Positions 1 through 6,277 of a DNA stretch of 10,287 nucleotides are shown here, in pieces. The position numbers and the translations under genes were made by a program. This stretch comes from Chloroflexota bacterium. Lineage in GTDB: Bacteria; Chloroflexota; Dehalococcoidia; SZUA-161. The notes beneath the pieces were generated by a model. The model did not search any database and was not told where the DNA came from. It worked only from the letters and a program-made list of their open reading frames with translations. The stretch lies in contig VGNW01000070.1 of the NCBI GenBank assembly GCA_016865955.1, positions 1 to 10,287 of the forward strand. Reading direction: 5' to 3'. Within the stretch, counting starts at the first letter, position 1. Each line of letters starts with the position of its first letter.

Positions 1-143
1 CCGTGCTTCTCGAGATAGGATACGACCAGGGGCACGCCATATCCAATATAGTCGGCAGATACCTTCCCGGCGCCAGCGTTAGAATAGCGCCGGACCTCAG
101 TGGCTCGGACCGCGTGGCTATTATCCTCACATCCGGGGAATGA
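1..143 (+). CDS. prmC: PrmC (HemK) release factor glutamine methyltransferase, C-terminal end only
   Basis: The reading frame starting at base 3 is open from the left edge and ends at TGA 141-143, giving 46 residues. They begin VLLEIGYDQGHAISNIV and contain the ending APDLSGSDRVAII. This matches the typical C-terminus of PrmC, where an LLEIGxxQ strand is followed by a helix and a final D-L-x-G-x-D-R-V strand. PrmC is a cytoplasmic SAM-dependent enzyme that methylates the glutamine of the GGQ motif in peptide release factors. The catalytic NPPY motif and the SAM site lie outside the window, so the call rests on the tail alone. The gene converges on rimI with 7 bp between the stops. PrmC and RimI both modify the translation apparatus. 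Confidence 0.75.
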   Translation, partial: VLLEIGYDQGHAISNIVGRYLPGASVRIAPDLSGSDRVAIILTSGE

Positions 144-150
144 TTACCCA

Positions 151-780
151 TCAAGCCGCGTGGGCTTGTTTCAGCTGCCTTATACCGTCTATATAAGACT
201 GAGAGGTAATATTGTCTGCAGTCATAATCACGGCATCTTCTTTATTATCCATATAATAACCGCGGCGAGTCCCCACTTCGATTAAGCCGAATTTCCCATA
301 GAGCGCCTGAGCCTCCTTGTTGGAAGCACGAACTTCCAGCGTGAAAAATCGGGCCTGCCGTTCTATAGCGAGGTCTATCACTGCAATCAACAGTAGCTCG
401 CCGATACCTTCGCGCCGACGGTCCAGACGCACCGCTATATTGGCAAGATGTGCCTCATCGGCCATGAACCACAATCCTGCAAATCCCAGGACTTTTTCAT
501 CCTGACTTGCTTCAAGTGTCTGATTTGCCAACATACGGTTTATAAAGGCTTTAATCCTGTCGTTTAGTGATTTTTTAGAGCTTCCTGAAGAGTTAATTTT
601 CGCAGTAGCGTCTTTTCTCTCAAGCGCATCTTCGCAGGCCACGAAATAATGGCTCAGGGTGTTGTATCGCAACTCTCTTTTGAAGTTGGTAGCAGGCCAG
701 GGCGGAGGAAAGGCATCCCGCTCAATGCGGGAGACCTGAGATATATCATTTTCCGTCATAGGTCTAACGGTGTAAACCAT
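151..780 (-). CDS. rimI: RimI-type ribosomal protein alanine N-acetyltransferase (GNAT) with a large insertion
   Basis: The 209-aa product is a GNAT acetyltransferase. The N-terminus VRPMTENDISQVSRIERDAF and the core EAHLANIAV (109-117) are RimI-like. The acetyl-CoA pyrophosphate loop is RRREGIG (121-127). Motif B is LEVRASNKEAQALYGKFGL (148-166), followed by RRGYY (172-176). RimI acetylates the N-terminal alanine of ribosomal protein S18 using acetyl-CoA, in the cytoplasm. Usual RimI proteins are about 145-160 aa. Here residues ~51-96 are an additional Ser/Lys-rich stretch with an amphipathic segment (NDRIKAFINRML), placed between the second and third core strands, and about 20 residues are added at the C-terminus. 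The start has a GAGG Shine-Dalgarno 6 nt upstream (787-790). A role on other protein N-termini cannot be excluded. Confidence 0.85.
   Translation of the reverse strand: MVYTVRPMTENDISQVSRIERDAFPPPWPATNFKRELRYNTLSHYFVACEDALERKDATAKINSSGSSKKSLNDRIKAFINRMLANQTLEASQDEKVLGFAGLWFMADEAHLANIAVRLDRRREGIGELLLIAVIDLAIERQARFFTLEVRASNKEAQALYGKFGLIEVGTRRGYYMDNKEDAVIMTADNITSQSYIDGIRQLKQAHAA
152..171 (+). terminator. Weak candidate terminator for prmC inside the rimI 3' end
   Basis: CAAGCC (152-157) and GGCTTG (163-168) form a 6-bp stem around a 5-nt loop, followed by TTT and then C. It starts 8 bp past the prmC stop and lies within the last codons of the convergent rimI. The T run is short, so this is a weak intrinsic terminator at best. 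On the minus strand no T run follows the stem, so it does not look like a terminator for rimI. Confidence 0.3.
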
Positions 781-828
781 GCGATTCCTCAGTCAATACT
801 CATTCCAGTCCGTTTGAATTTGCACCAT

Positions 829-837
829 ATTCTATCA
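829..837 (-). promoter_or_regulatory. Candidate rimI promoter, extended -10
   Basis: On the minus strand this reads TGATAGAAT, an extended -10 (TG-n-TAGAAT) about 49 nt upstream of the rimI start. No clear -35 is seen at 17 bp. The call comes from sequence resemblance only. Confidence 0.35.
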
Positions 838-866
838 CAGTCAGCCGAAATGTGCTTCACGATACT

Positions 867-887
867 CTCGTTTCACGAGTGAAAGAG
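867..887. promoter_or_regulatory. Palindrome between divergent promoters, possible operator
   Basis: TTTCAC (871-876) and GTGAAA (879-884) are perfect inverted arms with a 2-bp centre (GA). CTC (867-869) and GAG (885-887) extend the symmetry after a one-base bulge at G870. The site ends 1 bp before the TTGACA -35 of the rightward promoter and lies ~30 bp beyond the candidate rimI promoter. That position suits binding by a dimeric regulator. The regulator is unknown. Confidence 0.4.
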
Positions 888-888
888 C

Positions 889-917
889 TTGACAAAAGAG
901 CTTCAAAATGGCATACT
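889..917 (+). promoter_or_regulatory. Sigma-70-type promoter for the carboxyltransferase operon
   Basis: A perfect -35 hexamer TTGACA (889-894), a 17-bp spacer, and the -10 hexamer CATACT (912-917, 4 of 6 consensus positions) point rightward. Initiation would fall near 924, leaving a leader of about 225 nt before the ATG at 1151. No comparably good promoter is seen closer to the gene. Confidence 0.55.
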
Positions 918-1150
918 GTGATATGGTAACCTGCTGAGTGTCAGTGGTTGCCACATTTAAGAGGAACTGTGAACCTACTCCGAACATTCTGTTCCGTCGA
1001 CGGTAACAGGGCATATATATTCCCAGAATTCCGCTTATTCACCTTTAATCTTTCCGTTTTAGACATTCGACTCACCTTGCTAGACCCTGCCTTAAGCAGC
1101 GGTTGTCCAATAGAAATAGCGACCAATCCGGTCAACAAAGGAGAGTCCTG
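918..1150 (+). promoter_or_regulatory. Long structured 5' leader without a supported gene
   Basis: This is the rest of the 370-bp region without a gene (781-1150). At its start, GGTAACC (925-931) pairs with GGTTGCC (946-952), with one G-U pair, around an inner CTGA-GTG-TCAG stem-loop. A second palindrome, CTGTT-CCGTCGACGG-T-AACAG, spans 989-1009. A CTGC-CTTAA-GCAG hairpin lies in about 1087-1099, and a small GACC-AATCC-GGTC hairpin precedes the ribosome binding site AAAGGAG. No known riboswitch class was recognised, and no short ORF here has a convincing ribosome site. Confidence 0.35.
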
Positions 1151-2704
1151 ATGGCAACAGTTTTCGATAAATTACAGAATTTGAAGGCAAGACAGGAAAA
1201 AGAAAAGGCAGCAGGCGGCGCCCAGGCTATTGAGAAACAACACCAGTCTGGCAAGCTAACAGCACGAGAGAGGCTCGACCTCCTTTTCGATCCCGGAAGC
1301 TTCTGCGAGCTGGATATGTTTGTGCGCCATCGCTGCACCGATTTTGAGATGCAAAAGACATTCATTGCCAGCGAAGGTGTGGTCACAGGTTACGGCACGG
1401 TGAATGGACGCTATGTATGTGCCTTTGCTCAGGACTTCACGGCTCGCGGCGGCAGTCTCGGCGAGATGCACGCCAAAAAGATAGCCAAAGCCATGGATTT
1501 GGCTCTGCGTCTCGGCATTCCTATGATTGGACTCAACGACTCCGGCGGAGCACGCATTCAGGAGGGCATAGATGCCCTCGCTGGATACGGCAGCATCTTC
1601 TTCCGCAATTCCTGTGCCTCGGGCGTCATCCCTCAGGTATCGGCAATCATGGGGCCAACCGCAGGCGGAGCGGTTTACTCGCCTGCCATGACCGACTGGA
1701 TTTTCATGGTCAACAAGACCAGCTACATGTTCATCACGGGACCCGATGTCATAAAGACAGTGAGCGGCGAGACAATAGATTTTGAGAACCTGGGCGGGGC
1801 TGCGGTTCATAACACCAAGAGCGGTGTGGCTCATTTCATCTGCGAGAGCGACCAGCACGCCATAGAGAGAATAAAGGAACTCCTTAGCTATTTGCCTTCC
1901 AACAACATGGAGGACCCGCCCATCGTGGAAAGCAGCGATGACCCCAATCGCACCGCGACAGCCTTGGATAGCATAATCCCCGAAAGCGCCCGACAGAGCT
2001 ACGACATGCGAGAGGTCATCCGCTCCATAGTTGACAACGGTACTATTGTTGAGCCTCACGCCATGTACGCCGAAAACATCATTGTATGTTTCGCCAGATT
2101 CAACGGGAGGACAGTGGGCATCATTGCCAACAACCCACAGGTTATTGCCGGGAGCCTCGACGTCAACGCTTCCGATAAGGCGACACGCTTCATCAGGTTC
2201 TGCGATTCCTTCAATATCCCGCTGCTTACCATAGTCGATGTCCCCGGCTATTTACCGGGCACCGACCAGGAGTGGAACGGTATAATCAGGCACGGCGCCA
2301 AGCTGCTGTGGTGCTATTCCGAAGCGACCATTCCCAAGATTACCATGATTACACGCAAAGCCTACGGCGGCGCCTACCTTGCCATGTGCGCTAAAGACCT
2401 CGGCGCCGACATGGTCTTTGCCTGGCCCACTGCTGAGATTGCGGTGATGGGCGCCGAAGGCGCAGCCAATATTATTCACCGCAAGGAGATTTCGGAAGCT
2501 TCCGACCCCAAATCCAAGCTGCAGGAAAAGATAGAAGAATACCGCGGTCTATTCTATACGCCTTACATCGCAGCAGCACGCGGACTGGTGGATGAGGTGA
2601 TTGTACCCAGAGAGAGCCGTCCCAAGATAATCGCTGCACTGGAATTCCTCTCGTCGAAGCGCGAGACAAGACCGCCCAAGAAACACGGCAACATTCCTAT
2701 GTAA
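1151..2704 (+). CDS. Acyl-CoA carboxyltransferase (methylmalonyl-CoA decarboxylase alpha / transcarboxylase 12S / PccB family)
   Basis: The 517-aa product is a full-length biotin-dependent acyl-CoA carboxyltransferase. It moves a carboxyl group between carboxybiotin and an acyl-CoA, most likely propionyl-CoA/methylmalonyl-CoA. The N-terminal crotonase half holds SGGARIQEG (131-139) and MGPTAGGAVYSPA (167-179). The C-terminal half holds GIIANNP (323-329), DVPGYLPGTDQEW (363-375), RKAYGGAYLAM (402-412) and MGAEGAAN (433-440). Two glycine-rich oxyanion holes are thus intact. Leu at 410, where many acyl-CoA carboxylases have Asp (AYGGAYD), resembles the decarboxylase and 12S group as I recall it. 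ATG 1151 is chosen over an in-frame upstream ATG (1103) because AAAGGAG lies 7 nt before it and the family N-terminus starts there. It leads a same-strand series with a 64-aa accessory gene and a biotin-carrier protein. The exact acyl-CoA is not proven. Confidence 0.88.
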   Translation: MATVFDKLQNLKARQEKEKAAGGAQAIEKQHQSGKLTARERLDLLFDPGSFCELDMFVRHRCTDFEMQKTFIASEGVVTGYGTVNGRYVCAFAQDFTARGGSLGEMHAKKIAKAMDLALRLGIPMIGLNDSGGARIQEGIDALAGYGSIFFRNSCASGVIPQVSAIMGPTAGGAVYSPAMTDWIFMVNKTSYMFITGPDVIKTVSGETIDFENLGGAAVHNTKSGVAHFICESDQHAIERIKELLSYLPSNNMEDPPIVESSDDPNRTATALDSIIPESARQSYDMREVIRSIVDNGTIVEPHAMYAENIIVCFARFNGRTVGIIANNPQVIAGSLDVNASDKATRFIRFCDSFNIPLLTIVDVPGYLPGTDQEWNGIIRHGAKLLWCYSEATIPKITMITRKAYGGAYLAMCAKDLGADMVFAWPTAEIAVMGAEGAANIIHRKEISEASDPKSKLQEKIEEYRGLFYTPYIAAARGLVDEVIVPRESRPKIIAALEFLSSKRETRPPKKHGNIPM

Positions 2705-2731
2705 ATGTAAACAATATTGCAAGGGAAAATG

Positions 2732-2926
2732 ATGGATAAAGACAGAGGAAAAACGACAGCGGCTATTATGGCTGCCGTAAATGCATACCTGGAAGAGGAA
2801 GCCAGCGCTGCTTTGGCAAGAGCGATACCTGTAAGAAAGCCAGCGCAGGCGATGAGTTTGTGGCATGTTTCAGGTCGAGAAGAGATGATGAGAATGCGCA
2901 ATCTTTGGCAGCGGAGAATAGTCTAG
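2732..2926 (+). CDS. Small (64 aa) accessory subunit of a biotin-dependent carboxyltransferase, OadG/MmdD C-terminus-like
   Basis: This short gene lies 27 bp after the 12S-like gene and 49 bp before the PycB-like gene. ATG 2732 is preferred to ATG 2729 or TTG 2717 because the AAGGG site at 2721-2725 is then 6 nt away. The protein has an Ala-rich helix (TTAAIMAAVNAYLEEEA), a basic mid-part, and a Trp-containing end (SLWHVSGREEMMRMR). This pattern (xAAIxAAVxAYL, then SxWxxxGRxExMxxR) resembles the soluble tail of delta/gamma subunits of sodium-pump decarboxylases and small epsilon-like subunits of acyl-CoA carboxylases. Those tails bridge or stabilise the carboxyltransferase. No membrane helix is present, so it is probably soluble. 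The family link is from memory of motif pattern only. Confidence 0.6.
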   Translation: MDKDRGKTTAAIMAAVNAYLEEEASAALARAIPVRKPAQAMSLWHVSGREEMMRMRNLWQRRIV

Positions 2927-2975
2927 TCAGAGATGCGCATCGCCCATCTTATGTCGTTTAAAGGAGGCATCAGAC

Positions 2976-4931
2976 ATGGCCGATAAGGCAAAAACAAGTA
3001 CCAAGGCGAAGAACCCGGTTAAGATATGCGATACTACTTTCCGGGATGCGCACCAGTCCTCATTTGCAACACGTATGCGCCAGGAAGACATGAATTCCAT
3101 CGCCCCGGAAATGAACAAGGTCGGCTTCCATTCCATGGAAGTCTGGGGCGGAGCTACATTCGATGTCTGCACAAGATTTCTTAATGAAGACCCTTGGGAC
3201 AGGGTACGCATCCTCAAGAAATTAATGCCCGATACGCCGCTCCAGATGCTGCTACGAGGACAGAATCTGGTAGGCTATCGCAACTACGCCGACGATGCAG
3301 TAGATGCGTTTGTCAAACACTCCGCGGAAGTCGGCATCGACATCTTCCGAGTTTTCGACGCTCTGAACGACGAACGCAACGTTAAGGCTTCATTCAATGC
3401 GATAAAGAAATCCGGGAAGCACATCCAGGCTTGTCTCAGTTTCTCCCTTACCGAGAATAAAATCGGCGGGCCGGTCTTCACCATAGATTACTGGGTGAAA
3501 AAGGCTGTCACGTTCCAGGACATGGGGGCAGACAGCCTCTGCATCAAAGATATGGCAGGCTTACTCTCGCCATACGATGCTTATGAACTGATTACAGCCC
3601 TCAAGGCAGCGCTGAAAATACCCGTGGAATTGCATACCCACTATACCAGCGGCATGGCTTCCATGACCTGTCTGAAAGCAATCGAAGCCGGAGTGGATAT
3701 CATCGATACCTGCCTGGCTCCTTTCGCGCTGCGCTCCTCGCAACCGGCTATCGAGCCCATCGTAGCCGCCCTGCAAGGTACGCCGAGAGACTGCGAACTC
3801 GACCTCGCGCAGCTCCTTAAGCTGGACGACTATTTCGAGTCCATAGCGCCTAAGTACCGCAGTTACCTGGACACCAGCAAGATGTCTATCATTGACACCG
3901 GCGTTTTGATGCATCAAGTACCCGGAGGCATGACCACCAACCTGGTAGCACAACTTAAAGAGGCTGATGCGCTCAATCGGCTTCATGAAGTACATGAAGA
4001 GCTGCCGCGCGTTCGCAAAGAGCTGGGGTATCCTCCTCTGGTGACTCCCACCAGTCAGATTGTAGGCATCCAGGCGGTGCAGAATGTTCTCTTCGGCAGA
4101 TACAAGATGATATCGGGGCAGGTGAAGGATTACGTTTACGGCTTATATGGCAGATCACCTGCTCCCATCGACCCCGACGTGCAGAAGATAGTGCTCAAAG
4201 GATACGAAAAAGGCGAGACGCCCATCACAGTACGTGCCGCCGATATCCTGCCTCCCGAGATGGAGAAAGCCAAGGAGGCTACCAAGGGTCTCGCCAAAGA
4301 TATCGGAGACGTCTTAATCTACGCTCTCTACCCCCAGACCGGCATGAAGTTCCTCCGCATTAAGTACGGACTCGAACCTGTACCGGCTTCGATGAAGCCC
4401 AAGACCATTGAACAAGTGAAGAAAGAGGACGAGCTTATTGCCAAAGCACTGGCCGGAAAGCTTGTTGAGAAGGTTGAGACGCCTGTTCCGGCAAAAGGTC
4501 CCAATGTCAGAACATTCAATGTATATGTAGGGGAAGAGTACTTCAAGGTAGACGTCGAACCGACCGGCGGTGCAACTATATCAGGACCCGTCGCTGCCCG
4601 CCCTGCTGCTTCAGCCAGCCCTGCACCACAGGCTGCGGCACCCAAGCCCGCAGAAGCAACCCTTAAGCCCGAGGCAAAGAAGGAAGCGTCGGCGGCGCCG
4701 GTTGCCGAAGGCGATGTTACCGTGCCCGTACCCATGCCGGGTACGGTTATTCGCTACAATGTGAAGGTAGGGGACAAGGTTAAAGCAGGAGATATCGTAG
4801 TCATGCTGGAAGCTATGAAAATGGAGAATGCTATTCCTTCTCCCGCCGCCGGCGTGATTAAGGCGATTAACTTTTCCGCTGGAGCTTCGGTTAAGAAAGG
4901 CGAGATATTGGTTGTCATCTCCACCAAATAG
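2976..4931 (+). CDS. Pyruvate/oxaloacetate carboxyltransferase fused to biotin carrier (PycB / OadA / transcarboxylase 5S+1.3S type)
   Basis: The 651-aa protein has an HMGL-like carboxyltransferase barrel (about 14-280), a conserved PYC/OADA domain (about 300-510), a Pro/Ala/Lys linker (about 537-578) and a C-terminal biotinyl domain (about 580-651). Visible active-site features are CDTTFRDAHQS (18-28, metal ligand D19), LLRGQN (92-97), CIKDMAG (189-195, K191 the likely carbamylated lysine) and HTHYTSG (220-226, metal ligands H220 and H222). The biotin attachment site is EAMKMEN with K615. It transfers carboxyl between carboxybiotin and pyruvate/oxaloacetate. The start has AAAGGAGG 8 nt upstream. 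No biotin carboxylase or membrane beta subunit lies in the window, so it may be pyruvate carboxylase B, oxaloacetate decarboxylase alpha, or the fused 5S-1.3S part of a transcarboxylase. The adjacent 12S-like gene favours the last or a shared biotin carrier. Confidence 0.9.
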   Translation: MADKAKTSTKAKNPVKICDTTFRDAHQSSFATRMRQEDMNSIAPEMNKVGFHSMEVWGGATFDVCTRFLNEDPWDRVRILKKLMPDTPLQMLLRGQNLVGYRNYADDAVDAFVKHSAEVGIDIFRVFDALNDERNVKASFNAIKKSGKHIQACLSFSLTENKIGGPVFTIDYWVKKAVTFQDMGADSLCIKDMAGLLSPYDAYELITALKAALKIPVELHTHYTSGMASMTCLKAIEAGVDIIDTCLAPFALRSSQPAIEPIVAALQGTPRDCELDLAQLLKLDDYFESIAPKYRSYLDTSKMSIIDTGVLMHQVPGGMTTNLVAQLKEADALNRLHEVHEELPRVRKELGYPPLVTPTSQIVGIQAVQNVLFGRYKMISGQVKDYVYGLYGRSPAPIDPDVQKIVLKGYEKGETPITVRAADILPPEMEKAKEATKGLAKDIGDVLIYALYPQTGMKFLRIKYGLEPVPASMKPKTIEQVKKEDELIAKALAGKLVEKVETPVPAKGPNVRTFNVYVGEEYFKVDVEPTGGATISGPVAARPAASASPAPQAAAPKPAEATLKPEAKKEASAAPVAEGDVTVPVPMPGTVIRYNVKVGDKVKAGDIVVMLEAMKMENAIPSPAAGVIKAINFSAGASVKKGEILVVISTK

Positions 4932-4967
4932 CGGGGTTGTCTAAAAACACGGATATATGTAAACTGT

Positions 4968-4996
4968 AGGGGCGTCCTTCCAGGAAGGACGCCCCT
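4968..4996. repeat. 29-bp near-perfect palindrome, REP/MITE-like; possible terminator
   Basis: Left arm AGGGGCGTCCTTCC (4968-4981) and right arm GGAAGGACGCCCCT (4983-4996) are exact reverse complements around a single A. A further U-G and G-C pair can form outside (GT...GC). It sits in the 92-bp gap between the PycB-like and aconitase genes. The design GTAGGGGCG...CGCCCCT resembles dispersed palindromes common in several bacterial genomes. Only TTCATTT follows, not a T run, so it is not a classical intrinsic terminator, although it would form a very stable RNA hairpin. Confidence 0.7.
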
Positions 4997-5023
4997 GCTT
5001 CATTTCACCGCAGGTCGGGGGAT

Positions 5024-6277
5024 ATGGGGAAGACACTAGCGGAGAAAATCCTCAGCGCAAAGGCAGGCGTTGATGCACACGCTGGCGATATAGTCATCGC
5101 GCCCGTCGACCTTGTTTTCGCCCAGGACGGCACCGCCCCCCTGGCGATAAAACAGTTCCAATCCTGCGGCTTCGATAAACTGGCTTGTCCCTCTTCGACC
5201 ATTTTTTTCCTCGACCATAATGCGCCCACGCCGACTAAGGAGCTTGCCAACGACCAATTGCTCATCCGTAATTTTGCTAAAAAGTGCGGCGCGTGTCTTT
5301 CCGATGTCGACGAGGGCATCTGCCATCAGGTCATTGCTGAATTCCATGTTAACCCGGGCGAGATAATAGTAGGCGCCGATTCCCATACCGTTACCGCGGG
5401 GGCGCTGTGCGCCTTCGCTACCGGCATGGGTTCCACCGATACAGCTATAGCCTTTGCCCTGGGCAAGACCTGGTTCCGTGTGCCAGAGAGTATGAAAGTG
5501 AACGTCAGCGGTCGATTTCCTAAGATGGTATGCGCCAAAGACTTGATTCTCTATCTTATCGGCAGGATTGGCGCTGACGGCGCCACATACATGTCTATGG
5601 AGTTCGGCGGAGAAACTGTGGCCCGGATGCCTGTTTCGCAACGCCTCACCATCGCCAATATGACAGTGGAGGCTGGAGCAAAGACCGGGCTCTTCCCCTC
5701 GGATGAAATAACCAGAAAATATCTGGAAAGCCGGGGGCGCGAAGATAAGTGGCGACGCATTCAGGCTGACTCCGATGCAAAATACGAGCATGTTATTGAA
5801 ATCGATGCCGGGAAGCTGGTGCCTATGATATCGAAGCCGCATACGGTGGACAATACCGCACCCGTTACAGAGGTAGCAGGAACCAAAGTACAGCAGGTGT
5901 TCATCGGCACCTGCACCAACGGACGTCTCGACGACCTTGCCATAGTAGCCAAAATTCTCAGGGGCAAGAAACGCCATCCCGATACCAGATTGCTGGTAGC
6001 TCCTGCCTCCCGAGATGTGCTTCTAGAAGCAGTGAGCGCAGGATATGTGCGAACCATGATTCAGGCAGGTGCAATCATCCTGCCGCCGGGCTGCGCCGCC
6101 TGCGTGGGAGGGCATCAGGGCATCCTGGGAGATGGAGAGGTCTGCCTGTCCACCGCTAACCGCAATTTCAAGGGCAGGATGGGCAATCCCAACGCCTTCA
6201 TCTATCTATCGAGTCCGGCCACTGCCGCAGCGTCAGCTATCAAGGGCAAGATAACTGACCCCAGGGAGTTCGTCTAG
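5024..6277 (+). CDS. LeuC-type aconitase/homoaconitase large subunit
   Basis: The 417-aa protein belongs to the archaeal/bacterial 3-isopropylmalate dehydratase-homoaconitase large-subunit family, starting MGKTLAEKIL. It carries the [4Fe-4S] cluster and, with the small subunit, isomerises a hydroxy acid by dehydration and rehydration. Cluster ligands are C297 (GTCTNGR) and the CxxC pair C357/C360 (PPGCAACVGGHQG). Other family motifs are GADSHTVTAGALCAFATGMGSTD (partly at 117-139) and the ending MGNPNAFIYLSSPATAAASA. Family automatic annotation would call this leuC. The small subunit loop and the isocitrate and malate dehydrogenases nearby favour citrate to isocitrate instead. It abuts the small subunit with no gap. 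The ribosome site GGGGGA (5016-5021) is only 2 nt from the ATG, which is short, but the N-terminus fits the family. Confidence 0.88.
   Translation: MGKTLAEKILSAKAGVDAHAGDIVIAPVDLVFAQDGTAPLAIKQFQSCGFDKLACPSSTIFFLDHNAPTPTKELANDQLLIRNFAKKCGACLSDVDEGICHQVIAEFHVNPGEIIVGADSHTVTAGALCAFATGMGSTDTAIAFALGKTWFRVPESMKVNVSGRFPKMVCAKDLILYLIGRIGADGATYMSMEFGGETVARMPVSQRLTIANMTVEAGAKTGLFPSDEITRKYLESRGREDKWRRIQADSDAKYEHVIEIDAGKLVPMISKPHTVDNTAPVTEVAGTKVQQVFIGTCTNGRLDDLAIVAKILRGKKRHPDTRLLVAPASRDVLLEAVSAGYVRTMIQAGAIILPPGCAACVGGHQGILGDGEVCLSTANRNFKGRMGNPNAFIYLSSPATAAASAIKGKITDPREFV

Noticed and set aside
982..994. GAAC-attct-GTTC, LexA/SOS-box-like
   Set aside because: The Gram-positive-type LexA box needs a 4-bp gap and this has 5. 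The downstream genes are metabolic, so an SOS site is not supported.
1103..1150. In-frame upstream ATG that would add 16 residues to the carboxyltransferase
   Set aside because: It has no ribosome binding site, whereas ATG 1151 has AAAGGAG at good spacing and matches the family N-terminus.
1256..2059. Long minus-strand open frame (about 267 codons) opposite the carboxyltransferase gene
   Set aside because: The plus-strand frame encodes a clear, full-length conserved enzyme, and the minus frame has no recognisable motif.
2932..2941. GATGCGCATC palindrome before the PycB-like gene
   Set aside because: Ten-base palindromes occur by chance and this one overlaps no promoter feature.
4968..5000. 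Classical Rho-independent terminator
   Set aside because: The stem is strong, but the following bases (GCTTCATTTC) are not a T run and the arms meet almost without a loop. A repeat element fits better.
5036..5977. Long minus-strand open frame (about 313 codons) opposite the aconitase large subunit
   Set aside because: It is antisense to a conserved iron-sulfur enzyme with all ligands present. No ribosome site or motif is seen on the minus strand.
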